A DNA stretch of 52,997 nucleotides from Firmicutes bacterium UBA5486 (lineage in GTDB: Bacteria; Bacillota; UBA4882; UBA10575): NCBI GenBank assembly GCA_002427045.1, contig DIPO01000024.1, positions 1 through 52,997 on the forward strand. The letters run 5' to 3'. Below, one piece after another: positions 27,499-35,184 of the stretch; the first letter of the stretch is position 1, and every line of letters starts with the position of its first letter. Made by a program: the position numbers and the translations under genes. Below the pieces are notes generated by a model. The model searched no databases. It saw only the letters and a list, made by a program, of their open reading frames with translations, and was not told where the DNA came from.

Positions 27499-28074
27499 AT
27501 GAGAAAGAGAAAGGCTGATAGTAAACGGGTATATCTGCCTTGCCTGATGGTTTTAGGATTGATGATCTTTGTTTCTGTTACTGTTTTTACTGATGGTAAG
27601 AGTGAGACGATTACCGGTAAGCTTTCTTTGATTGGAAACGAACCTTTTACCCGGTTAATCTGCCGCCCGGAGGTTGGAGCTGTTGATCAGGCTTCTGAGA
27701 CTTTCCAGTTGGGAGGAGAGTTACTGGCAGAGTTACTAAACCTGCAGGGTGCCAGCGTTCTGATTGAAGGCAACAAGACCGGACGGCTTTCGGAGTACCG
27801 CTTACCAATCTTTATGGTCACACGTTACCGGTTATTAGCAATAGAGGGCTCGCAACCGGTGGTTGGTATCTTAAAAGAGCAGAAAGGAAGGTTGCTCCTT
27901 GAAACTGAGGAGTGCAAAACGTACCTGCTCTCTGGAGATCTGCTGCCAAGGGTTAAGGAGTACGTTGGTGGTAAGCTCTGGCTGACGGGAGAGATCAAGA
28001 AAGGGTTTTTCTCCTGGCTTACCAGAAGGTATAATCTACTCCCGAATGCTTTTGGTGTAATCCGTAAACCATAA
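27499..28074 (+). CDS. Secreted or membrane-anchored protein of unknown function
   Basis: A 191-residue protein with a basic N-terminus and one hydrophobic segment (about 12-31, CLMVLGLMIFVSVTVF). The exported part is beta-rich (ETITGKLSLIGNEPFTRL, SVLIEGNKTGRL, LLLETEECKTYLL). It looks like an OB-fold-type domain, but I do not recognise a family. ATG 27499 follows GAGGTGAAG, which overlaps the stop of the metallopeptidase gene, so the two are co-translated. The pair may form a surface unit; this is inference. Confidence 0.7.
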   Translation: MRKRKADSKRVYLPCLMVLGLMIFVSVTVFTDGKSETITGKLSLIGNEPFTRLICRPEVGAVDQASETFQLGGELLAELLNLQGASVLIEGNKTGRLSEYRLPIFMVTRYRLLAIEGSQPVVGILKEQKGRLLLETEECKTYLLSGDLLPRVKEYVGGKLWLTGEIKKGFFSWLTRRYNLLPNAFGVIRKP

Positions 28075-28237
28075 CTTGTTAATACTTTTTACAAAAACAG
28101 GTAAGCCTAGTTTTAGTAAAGCTAAAACCTTTATGTTGCTTTTATGCAAAAAGATTTATTGATTATAATTTCTTTATTTACGGTGAGCCTAAAGTCAGTT
28201 TGGAGAGTAGCTTTTAATAATAGTACTTATAAAGGAT

Positions 28238-28268
28238 AATCCCAGTCCGGAGTCTCCGGGCTAGGATT
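28238..28268. other. Hairpin between convergent transcripts
   Basis: AATCCCAGTCCGGA (28238-28251) and TCCGGGCTAGGATT (28255-28268) form a 14-bp stem with two mismatches. There is no T run on either side. It sits between the plus-strand gene ending at 28074 and hydF, and could be a weak bidirectional terminator. Confidence 0.4.
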
Positions 28269-28325
28269 CTATGATAAGAAGATTTATTATTGAATTCTAA
28301 TCTTATTGAAGATGTGTCTTGGGAA

Positions 28326-29564
28326 TCAGAGATCAGAATTAGAAACAGAGATTAAATCTCTAAAGGGTGCAAGCGCCCGGGGCAAGATGCCGTGGAGATA
28401 GGCAATCAAGACCCCGTAATTAACAATCGGCAGGCCTGTTGCTGTTGCGTGGGCGATCCGGTAAAGCATCTCCCTTCGATTTAACATGCAACCGGCACAA
28501 TGGATAATTAATTTGTAATTCTTCAGGTCGGGGGGGAAATCAAAACCGGTGCACCAATTAAAATCAAGCTTCCCTCCGACCTTTTTCTGTAGCCAGCGGG
28601 GGACCTTTATCGTACCAATATCATCGCCTTGACGATGATGGGTGCAGGCTTCAGCAATTAAAACCCTGTCTCCCGGTTTTAACTTGGCTACCGCTTTTGC
28701 TCCTGTAACCAGTTCCTGCAGATCTCCTTTATAACGGGCCATGATGATCGAAAAAGAAGTCAAAGGAAGGTCGGGTGGTATGATTTTTGAAACTGGGCCA
28801 AAAACTTGAGAATCGGTAATGATCAGCGCTGGTTTTTGTTTCAGAGTATTTAAAGTCTGCTGCAACTCGTGTTCCCTGGTTACTACCGCGATGGCTCTAT
28901 GATCAAGGAGGTCGCGGATTACCTGTTGTTGCGGGAGAATTAGCCGGCCTTTAGGAGCCGCACTATCAATCGGTACCACCAGAACTACAATTTCACCCGG
29001 GTTAATCAGATCGGAGATCAGAGGCTGTTTCTCATTGTGGTAAGGAGCATTACGGATCAGTGCTAACTTTAAGTCCTCGATTCCCTGACCGGTAAGGGAA
29101 GAGACTTCCATTAGATTGAGGCCGAGTTCTTTTTCCCAGAGTTTTCTCTTGGCAGTACTGTAGCCCGAGGTATCAACCTTATTTATTACCCCGACGACTG
29201 GTATTTTTTTCTCCTTAATGGTTTTTAAGATCTTCTGTTCCCACTTTGAGGGGGTGGATGTACCATCGATGACCAGGATGGCCAGGTCAGTTCGGTGTAA
29301 TATGCCGTATGTTCGTTTTACCCTCATTTCTCCTAAAGGACCAGAATCATCGATGCCGGCGGTATCAATGAATACTACAGGGCCAAGGGGGAGAAGTTCC
29401 ATGCTTTTACGTACCGGATCGGTGGTAGTACCTGCTATTTCAGAGACTAGAGAAACTAGTTGGGTGGTTAAAGCATTAATTAGACTGGATTTACCGGCAT
29501 TACGCCTTCCCAGAATGGCGATCTGAAGCCGGGATGAAGTTGGGGTTGCGTTTAATCCGGGCAT
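28326..29564 (-). CDS. hydF: [FeFe]-hydrogenase maturation GTPase HydF
   Basis: A 412-residue HydF, the scaffold that assembles the 2Fe subcluster and delivers it to hydrogenase. The N-terminal GTPase has G1 GRRNAGKS (19-26), the switch region EIAGTTTDPV, G3 DTAG and G4 NKVD. The C-terminal cluster-binding part shows CTHHRQ and HCAGCMLNRREM, giving the CxH...HCxxC ligand pattern of HydF. It starts at an ATG with AAGGAGGAG upstream and follows hydG by 36 bp. No hydrogenase structural gene lies in the window. Confidence 0.96.
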   Translation of the reverse strand: MPGLNATPTSSRLQIAILGRRNAGKSSLINALTTQLVSLVSEIAGTTTDPVRKSMELLPLGPVVFIDTAGIDDSGPLGEMRVKRTYGILHRTDLAILVIDGTSTPSKWEQKILKTIKEKKIPVVGVINKVDTSGYSTAKRKLWEKELGLNLMEVSSLTGQGIEDLKLALIRNAPYHNEKQPLISDLINPGEIVVLVVPIDSAAPKGRLILPQQQVIRDLLDHRAIAVVTREHELQQTLNTLKQKPALIITDSQVFGPVSKIIPPDLPLTSFSIIMARYKGDLQELVTGAKAVAKLKPGDRVLIAEACTHHRQGDDIGTIKVPRWLQKKVGGKLDFNWCTGFDFPPDLKNYKLIIHCAGCMLNRREMLYRIAHATATGLPIVNYGVLIAYLHGILPRALAPFRDLISVSNSDL

Positions 29565-29600
29565 TGCTTCTCCTCCTTAATTTTATAATTTTCCCTTTCA

Positions 29601-30986
29601 TTAAAAATAAAGATCACGTTCTCCTTGTTTAATCTTTTGAATCCGTGTGCTTACTTCATCTTTGATTTCCGGAGGTAATTGTTGCAACTCTCTGTTGATG
29701 GCCCTCTCACCTTTAATACGGGTACTTTCCGGAGCATAGTCCAGGAGATATTCTTGGAAGGTGAGGATGGCGTTTGGGGCACATACTTTTTTGATCTCTC
29801 CGGTTTTTGCTAAACTCATGAACCGGTCTCCGGTTCGTCCTTGCCGGTAACAGGCCGTACAAAAACTGGGGATATATCCGTCTTCAATAAGCTCCTCCAG
29901 GATTTGCGGCATTGTACGCTGATCTGCTACTTCAAACTGTGGTTTGCTGATTCCGTTTTTCCTATTGCTATAACCACCTACGCCAGTACACGAACCGGCA
30001 CTAACTTGTGAGATGCCAAGGGAGATAACTTCCCGGCGTAAGGCTGGTTCTTCTCTGGTGGAGAGGATCATCCCGGTATAGGGAAGAGCAAGCCTAATGA
30101 CGGCAACAATTTTACGAAACTCTTCATCTGTAACTAAAGGAAAATCTGACAAATTAACTCCGGTTGCAGTCCGTAACCTGGGGACAGAAACGGTATGGGG
30201 GCCAACACCGAAAGCTTCTTCCAAATGGGCGGCGTGGAGAAGTAGTGCAATAATTTCAAAACGATAATCATAGAGCCCGAAGAGGACTCCAGAACCTACA
30301 TCATCGATTCCGGCCTCCATGGCACGGTCAAAGGCAGTTGTATGCCAATCATAATCATGTTTAGGCCCAGAAGGGTGAACTCGCTCATAGGTAGGCTGGT
30401 GGTAAGTCTCCTGGAAGAGGATGTAGGTACCGATTCCTGCTGCTTTTAGCTGTTTATAATCCTCTACAGTGGTAGCGGCAATATTAACATTGACTCGCCG
30501 GATATTTCCGTTTGCTTTTCGTACGCGGTAGATTGTTTCGATCGATTCTAAAATGTATTCAAGAGGTGCATTCACCGGATCTTCTCCGCTTTCCACTGCT
30601 AGTCTCTTATGTCCCATATCCTCCAGGAGTTGAACCTCAGTTTCGATCTCCTTTTGGGAAAGCCTCCGCCTTTTGGTTGGATTTTGCCGGTGGTAGCCGC
30701 AATAAAGGCAAGAGTTTATACAATAGTCCGAGATATATAGCGGAGCAAAGAGCACGATCCGGCGGCCATAGATCTTTTCTTTAACTTGGCGGGCGATGCA
30801 AAAAATTTCGTTCCAAAGTTCATCGTCCGTGGCCTGTAATAAGGTAGAGGCTTCCAAGGGCGAAAGTCCCTTAGCGGTAGAGGCTTTTTCTAAGATTTCC
30901 CTGTAGTTTTTTCTGCGGCGGCCTTCCTCCAACAAGGCCCAAATATTTTCTTCGTTAATCCATTCAGCTTTACTTTGATTTTTCAT
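29601..30986 (-). CDS. hydG: [FeFe]-hydrogenase maturase HydG (radical SAM tyrosine lyase)
   Basis: A 461-residue radical SAM enzyme that cleaves tyrosine to give CO and cyanide for the H-cluster. The SAM cluster motif is CINSCLYC (Cys89, Cys93, Cys96). The C-terminal region holds CTACYRQGRTGDRFM and a later Cys in VCAPNA, the ligand set for the auxiliary cluster. Length is normal for HydG rather than ThiH. The ATG at 30986 follows AAGGAGACAAAAAG and overlaps the end of hydE by 17 bp. Confidence 0.96.
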   Translation of the reverse strand: MKNQSKAEWINEENIWALLEEGRRRKNYREILEKASTAKGLSPLEASTLLQATDDELWNEIFCIARQVKEKIYGRRIVLFAPLYISDYCINSCLYCGYHRQNPTKRRRLSQKEIETEVQLLEDMGHKRLAVESGEDPVNAPLEYILESIETIYRVRKANGNIRRVNVNIAATTVEDYKQLKAAGIGTYILFQETYHQPTYERVHPSGPKHDYDWHTTAFDRAMEAGIDDVGSGVLFGLYDYRFEIIALLLHAAHLEEAFGVGPHTVSVPRLRTATGVNLSDFPLVTDEEFRKIVAVIRLALPYTGMILSTREEPALRREVISLGISQVSAGSCTGVGGYSNRKNGISKPQFEVADQRTMPQILEELIEDGYIPSFCTACYRQGRTGDRFMSLAKTGEIKKVCAPNAILTFQEYLLDYAPESTRIKGERAINRELQQLPPEIKDEVSTRIQKIKQGERDLYF

Positions 30987-31947
30987 CTTTTTGTCTCCTT
31001 TCCCAGAGTATACTATGTCCCGGCCCTTTTCCTACTGGCCTACCCAACTTATTAAGGAGCTCCATTATTCTTTGGTGATATGCTGCAGCATTTCTGGTTT
31101 GCGCTTTTCCCGGGTACAGCTGGTATTGGTGCTGGTAGTGTAAAGGTGTAAGGTTAGGCATTATTACATTGGCACCGGCCATCAATCCCCACTCGTATCC
31201 CTGCGGGTACAGGGATTCCAAGGCGGTGGTGGCAGGTAAATGGGCAGAGGGGAGGGCTAACCTGACCTGGGCAAGTATAGAAAGAGTATTTTCTAGCGAT
31301 GGGGCTTTAAAATGCCCTAATGGTGTATCCGGGTTAGGGATAAAAGGACCAACACCGGCCATATCAGGCTGGAGGTGTGTAAGTAGAGCAAGGTCCGCCT
31401 TGTGCTCTACATCAAGGCCTCCCGGTAGCCCAATCATGAAACCAGCCCCAATTTGGTAATCTAGTTTGCGAAGGATTTCTAAGTTCTTTATGCGGTTACT
31501 CAACCTTTTTCCCGGTTTTAGAATGGAATACAGCTCTGGGTTTGCGGTTTCATGTCGCATTAGATACCGGTCGGCACCAGCCTTTTTCCAGAGCAGGTAA
31601 GTTTGGCGCTCCCACTCACCCAAAGAGAGCGTAACTGCTAGGCCAAGTTTTTTAATCTGTTCAATTAGACCGGCAATGACCTCAGGTTCAAAATTAGGAT
31701 CCTCTCCTGCTTGCAGAACAACAGTACCATAACCGAATTCAGCCGCAAGCCGAGCAGCAGATAGTATTTCTGTAGGGGCCATGCGGTAACGGCGTATTCT
31801 TTGGTTGTCCTTCCTTAGACCACAATATAGACAGTTACACCGGCAATAATTAGAGATCTCGATCAGACCTCTAAGATGTACCTCGTCGTCTACGTTGGCC
31901 TGTCGTATCTGGTTGGCTTTAGATATTAGTTCAGTATCTACTCTCAT
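30970..31947 (-). CDS. hydE: [FeFe]-hydrogenase maturase HydE (radical SAM)
   Basis: A 325-residue radical SAM maturase acting on the iron-cysteine complex made by HydG. The motif is CRCNCLYC (Cys35, Cys39, Cys42 with an extra Cys37), preceded by LRGLIEISNY, which is typical of HydE. ATG 31947 is selected: AGGGG lies about 9 bp upstream and homologues start about 35 residues before the Cys motif. The open frame continues to 32070 but reads through a terminator hairpin, so it is not coding. It is the first gene of hydE-hydG-hydF. Confidence 0.94.
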   Translation of the reverse strand: MRVDTELISKANQIRQANVDDEVHLRGLIEISNYCRCNCLYCGLRKDNQRIRRYRMAPTEILSAARLAAEFGYGTVVLQAGEDPNFEPEVIAGLIEQIKKLGLAVTLSLGEWERQTYLLWKKAGADRYLMRHETANPELYSILKPGKRLSNRIKNLEILRKLDYQIGAGFMIGLPGGLDVEHKADLALLTHLQPDMAGVGPFIPNPDTPLGHFKAPSLENTLSILAQVRLALPSAHLPATTALESLYPQGYEWGLMAGANVIMPNLTPLHYQHQYQLYPGKAQTRNAAAYHQRIMELLNKLGRPVGKGPGHSILWERRQKDEKSK

Positions 31948-31974
31948 TAACTCAACCCCTATTAATGATTGGAA

Positions 31975-32019
31975 AACAACAAAAACCGGATTCATCTTCC
32001 GCTGAAGACGAATCCGGTT
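31975..32019 (-). terminator. Terminator hairpin in the hydE leader
   Basis: AACCGGATTCATCTT (31984-31998) pairs with AAGACGAATCCGGTT (32005-32019) with one mismatch. Read on the minus strand, the stem is followed by TTTTTGTTGTTTT. It lies only about 30-40 nt upstream of the hydE start and no minus-strand gene lies upstream, so it fits transcription attenuation of the hyd operon. Confidence 0.65.
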
Positions 32020-32205
32020 AATTAATTTAAGTAAAAAGGAAATATTTGAACAATCTAATGCTTGCCACAATGTGGCAAACCAACCCTTTTACCCTTAACC
32101 GTTAGGTTATAACCTTTCGTCTTAGGGAAATAGCGGTTATTAGTTATTACTGCAGACAATTTTGCTCCCTTTACTGCAAGCTGATGCTCAAAGTTTAGGG
32201 TGCCG

Positions 32206-32270
32206 AGAAAATTGCATAACTACCATAGATTATAGTATTTGTTTCTTTAACAAATGAAGTATGCAATTTC
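32206..32270. repeat. Palindromic element, short copy 6
   Basis: GAAAATTGCATAACTA (32206-32221) and AAGTATGCAATTTC (32257-32270) match the family ends imperfectly. An inner ATTTG/CAAAT hairpin lies between. It separates the divergent hyd operon and the Phd-Uma2 gene. Confidence 0.55.
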
Positions 32271-32319
32271 TTAATTAATATTATATCTTATTTTTGCCAG
32301 GAGTCAAAGCTAATTTTAA

Positions 32320-32380
32320 TTGACAAGTACTTCTTATCATCTCTATAATAATATTAGCTATTAATATCTTATTAGCTAAT
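32320..32380 (+). promoter_or_regulatory. Promoter and repeated half-sites before the Phd-Uma2 gene
   Basis: TTGACA (32320-32325), an 18-bp spacer and TATAAT (32344-32349) form a consensus promoter. Immediately after are two ATTAGCTA sites (32353-32360 and 32371-32378); the second is part of the perfect palindrome ATTAGCTAAT. They are placed where a Phd-type antitoxin would bind to repress its own gene. Confidence 0.8.
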
Positions 32381-32394
32381 GAGAGGTGAATGGA

Positions 32395-33117
32395 ATGGAG
32401 GTTACATCAACTGAAGTCCAGAACAATTTTGGTGCTTATCTAAAGTTGGCAAAGATCGAAGAGGTTTATATCACCAGGAACGGAAGACGTATTGCAGTAC
32501 TTAAGCATTGTGAAGAATCGTCTGTCGAATATTCTGCGCTTATGGAAAGTAAGGCGGATTATAGAAATGAACCTCTGAAGTTGTCAGTGGAGGAATTTCT
32601 TAAACTTACTGATGCTAGCGAGAATCGTTATGAACTTATTGATGGTAAGGTTTTTCTATTAGCTTCACCATCTTATGTACATCAACGTATTGTAGGGGAG
32701 TTGTTTAACAGGATTCTTCAATGGTCGCAAGGGAGAAAATGTAAACCGGTAGCCGCGCCGTTTGATGTGACATTAACAACTGATGATACCAAAAATATAG
32801 TCCAACCTGATATCGTTCTGGTATGTGATCAAGAGAAGATAGATGGCCAGGGGAGGTATAATGGTATCCCTACTTTAGTTATAGAGGTTCTTTCGGAGTC
32901 GACCCGGCGTAAAGATCTAGTTATAAAGCTCGATCTTTATATGCGCAGTGGAGTTAAAGAATATTGGATCGCCAATCCTCTAAACCGGGAGATCTATATT
33001 TATTCATTTACCTCGGGAGAAATCTCTAATTATCGGGTCTACAAAGAGTCTGAAACTGCTGATTCAGAGATTTTGGGAGATTTTAGTATCCGGTTGGAAC
33101 AGGTATTTGTGGAATAA
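32395..33117 (+). CDS. Phd/YefM antitoxin domain fused to Uma2-type nuclease domain
   Basis: A 240-residue two-domain protein. Residues 1-45 (VTSTEVQNNFGAYLKLA, VYITRNGRRIAVL) match the Phd/YefM antitoxin DNA-binding domain. Residues 60-240 match the Uma2 (DUF820) PD-(D/E)XK nuclease-like family: YELIDGKV, QPDIVLVCD (Asp139), LVIEVLSESTRRKD (Glu164) and YMRSGVKEYWIANP. Both domains look intact. ATG 32395 follows GAGAGGTGA by 5 bp; a GTG three codons earlier lies within that site. No separate toxin gene is adjacent. A self-regulating single-gene toxin-antitoxin-like unit is possible, but Uma2 activity is poorly known, so function is open. Confidence 0.85.
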   Translation: MEVTSTEVQNNFGAYLKLAKIEEVYITRNGRRIAVLKHCEESSVEYSALMESKADYRNEPLKLSVEEFLKLTDASENRYELIDGKVFLLASPSYVHQRIVGELFNRILQWSQGRKCKPVAAPFDVTLTTDDTKNIVQPDIVLVCDQEKIDGQGRYNGIPTLVIEVLSESTRRKDLVIKLDLYMRSGVKEYWIANPLNREIYIYSFTSGEISNYRVYKESETADSEILGDFSIRLEQVFVE

Positions 33118-33186
33118 TGCTTGGTAAACCTCTAGCAGTATCATTATTCCTACGGCAAATTAAAGAAAAAATGTATAGGAAATAAA

Positions 33187-33225
33187 AAAACCGGACTCAT
33201 CGAGCAAAAGATGAATCCGGTTTTT
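33187..33225. terminator. Terminator shared by convergent genes
   Basis: AAACCGGACTCATC (from about 33188) pairs with GATGAATCCGGTTT (33210-33223) around an 8-nt loop, with T runs on both sides. It serves both the Phd-Uma2 gene (plus) and the chemoreceptor (minus). The stem is closely related to the one in the hydE leader at 31984. Confidence 0.85.
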
Positions 33226-33248
33226 AAAACAAAAGTAAAAATAAATAA

Positions 33249-34751
33249 TTAACTTGCGGCCTTGTTTACTAGATTATCAAGGGCTAAAGCCATCTGTTCC
33301 AAAGCTCTACTTTGCTCGGCAATTTTATCCACATTTGCGGTTTGGGTTTGTGTGGTGGCAGAAATTTCTTCAGTACCGGCCGAAGTTTCTTCAGCTATCC
33401 CGGCCAAACTATTAGCCCCATCCATAATGGCATTATTCATGGTTGCGAGGTTTTCCAAGGCCTGGTAGATCTCTTTAATCTGTTCCGAGTTTTTATGGAT
33501 ATTATCCATAATGATCTTTATTTCACTTGAGACGGTGCTTGATTCTTCGGAAGTATTTGCAACTATTGCTAAACTTAATTCAATCGATTCTAAAACTTTT
33601 TCCACTTCAAGTAAAGTAGCACCGATAATTTTCTTGATTTCTTCAGTTCCATGGGCGGATTGTTCTGATAATTTACTAATTTCCGTAGCCACTACGGCAA
33701 AACCACGGCCCGCGCTACCAGCTCGGGCTGCCTCAATATTGGCATTTAAGGAGAGAAGAGTAGTTTTTTCAGCAATCTCATTCATAAAGGTAAGTATATC
33801 TTCAATCTTTAAAGAGCTATCCTTTAGTCTTTCGGTAGCTTTAGCAACTTCACCAATTTGCGTACTGACATTTTCCATTCCATTGATGGTAGAATACATT
33901 AATGTAGCGCCCCGCTGGGAGAGATGTTCCGTATTACTAAAGTCTGCTGCTAATTCATCGGCCATTTTTTTTATTTTATCGGCGATGGTATTAATTTCGA
34001 CTACATTGTAAGAGACCTTGGTTACTTCGTTGGTTTCCACATCGACCATTCGTGCCATTTCTTCCATTCCGGATGCAGTCTCTTGGGAGGCTGATAAAAG
34101 TTCTCCAGCTTGTTTGGCTAGAGCATTGCTAGTGTTACGGAGCTGAGCGGAGGCTACCGCGATTTGACTTTGAATTTTATTTAAATCCTGATTTAGTTGG
34201 GCCTGTTCTTCACCCCTTTGTTTTAGCGTATTCAATAATTGGCTAGCTTTGACTGCAATTGTATAAACTGCTAAGGTATAAAGAAGATAGATCAAACCGG
34301 CGAAGATATACATAGATGATTCATGCAGGGCAAATATTTGTTCCGGGAAGAACGGTATCATGATTCCATGGCTGGCAATTGTACCGACTGCAGCCATTAG
34401 AACTACTTTGGGGTTTAGATAAATCAAACTAAAGGCTAGGATAGAAAAGAAATAAAAAGGGACAGAACGGTTTCCTTTTCCCATTGTAACCGTCATTAGA
34501 AAGCCAAAGGCATTCATAATAATAGTAGCGATATATTTGGTATATTTGCTGGTTTGTTTGTTTCTGGAAAAAACTATCAAAATGCTGACAAACAGTATAC
34601 TACCGATCGATAAGAATATTCGCCGTAATAAAGAAATATTTTGTAGGGCAAAAAAAATAGGGATGGAACAGAGACCAAAAGCACTGATTATTCTATTACT
34701 AACTTTGTTTGCCCATAATTCGTGTTCATATAATAAGTTGGCAGTTTCCAC
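33249..34751 (-). CDS. Methyl-accepting chemotaxis protein with multi-pass membrane sensor
   Basis: A 500-residue chemoreceptor. The N-terminal part (about 25-180) holds about six membrane segments in place of a periplasmic sensor domain and HAMP. The rest is a long helical signalling domain with the hairpin tip EIAEKTTLLSLNANIEAARAG followed by GRGFAVVATEISKLSEQS, the CheA/CheW contact site. A membrane-embedded sensor suggests detection of a lipophilic or energy-related signal; that is inference. GTG 34751 is preferred, with GGAGGAG just upstream; the in-frame TTG at 34769 lies before that site. No che genes are nearby. Confidence 0.92.
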   Translation of the reverse strand: METANLLYEHELWANKVSNRIISAFGLCSIPIFFALQNISLLRRIFLSIGSILFVSILIVFSRNKQTSKYTKYIATIIMNAFGFLMTVTMGKGNRSVPFYFFSILAFSLIYLNPKVVLMAAVGTIASHGIMIPFFPEQIFALHESSMYIFAGLIYLLYTLAVYTIAVKASQLLNTLKQRGEEQAQLNQDLNKIQSQIAVASAQLRNTSNALAKQAGELLSASQETASGMEEMARMVDVETNEVTKVSYNVVEINTIADKIKKMADELAADFSNTEHLSQRGATLMYSTINGMENVSTQIGEVAKATERLKDSSLKIEDILTFMNEIAEKTTLLSLNANIEAARAGSAGRGFAVVATEISKLSEQSAHGTEEIKKIIGATLLEVEKVLESIELSLAIVANTSEESSTVSSEIKIIMDNIHKNSEQIKEIYQALENLATMNNAIMDGANSLAGIAEETSAGTEEISATTQTQTANVDKIAEQSRALEQMALALDNLVNKAAS

Positions 34752-35184
34752 TAAAACTCCTCCGTTCAATTATTTAGTCTTATATTCAATCGACTGTAAT
34801 TTAGACTTACTTTATAGAAGATTCCATTAAAGTTTTATTTTACAGAAACAATTGCAATTAACACCAATGAAACCTATCTAGAAAATAGATCTCGATACTC
34901 GTCGCTCGGTTGAATGACCGCCTTTGTAAGCTTTAGATGAAAGTTATATTTTCATTTTTTCGCTTGCCCCAGCTTGCTGGGGTGAGCGACTACCTAGAGA
35001 ACCTGTAGAGTCTTAGGATCTATTTAACTACAATAAAGTAATTGACTTTAATTCTGGGGTTTGTCTAATTTCCAAAGACACACCTCTTCAATTATGTCAA
35101 GGCTAACTTTTAAATATAAAGGATGTTGTAAAAATTTATAGAATTTAGATTAAGAAAAACGGTTTTAAAAGGAGTGGTGACAAG
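34752..35184. other. Intergenic region between the chemoreceptor and aconitase X genes
   Basis: Contains the 78-bp repeat and its hairpin (34878-34990). The rest is AT-rich with no gene. A clear promoter for the aconitase X gene was not found; GGAGTGGTGA at 35171-35180 is its ribosome site. Confidence 0.6.
34878..34990. repeat. Structured intergenic repeat, copy A
   Basis: The first 78 bases (34878-34955) are identical to 43614-43691. GTCGCTC (34901-34907) and GAGCGAC (34984-34990) close a roughly 90-nt region. Near the right side CCCCAGC-TT-GCTGGGG (34967-34982) makes a hairpin, with flanking CGCT/AGCG pairing. Confidence 0.85.

Noticed and set aside
31948..32070. N-terminal extension of HydE by 41 residues
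   Set aside because: The extra frame reads through the terminator hairpin and shows no HydE similarity; the start at 31947 has a ribosome site and normal length.
33262..34011. Plus-strand reading frames opposite the chemoreceptor
   Set aside because: They are antisense to a clear chemoreceptor gene and have low-complexity Ser/Ile composition.
34901..34990. Integron attC site
   Set aside because: The element has closing inverted repeats and a hairpin, but I do not see the attC core sites or an integrase, so the label is not supported.
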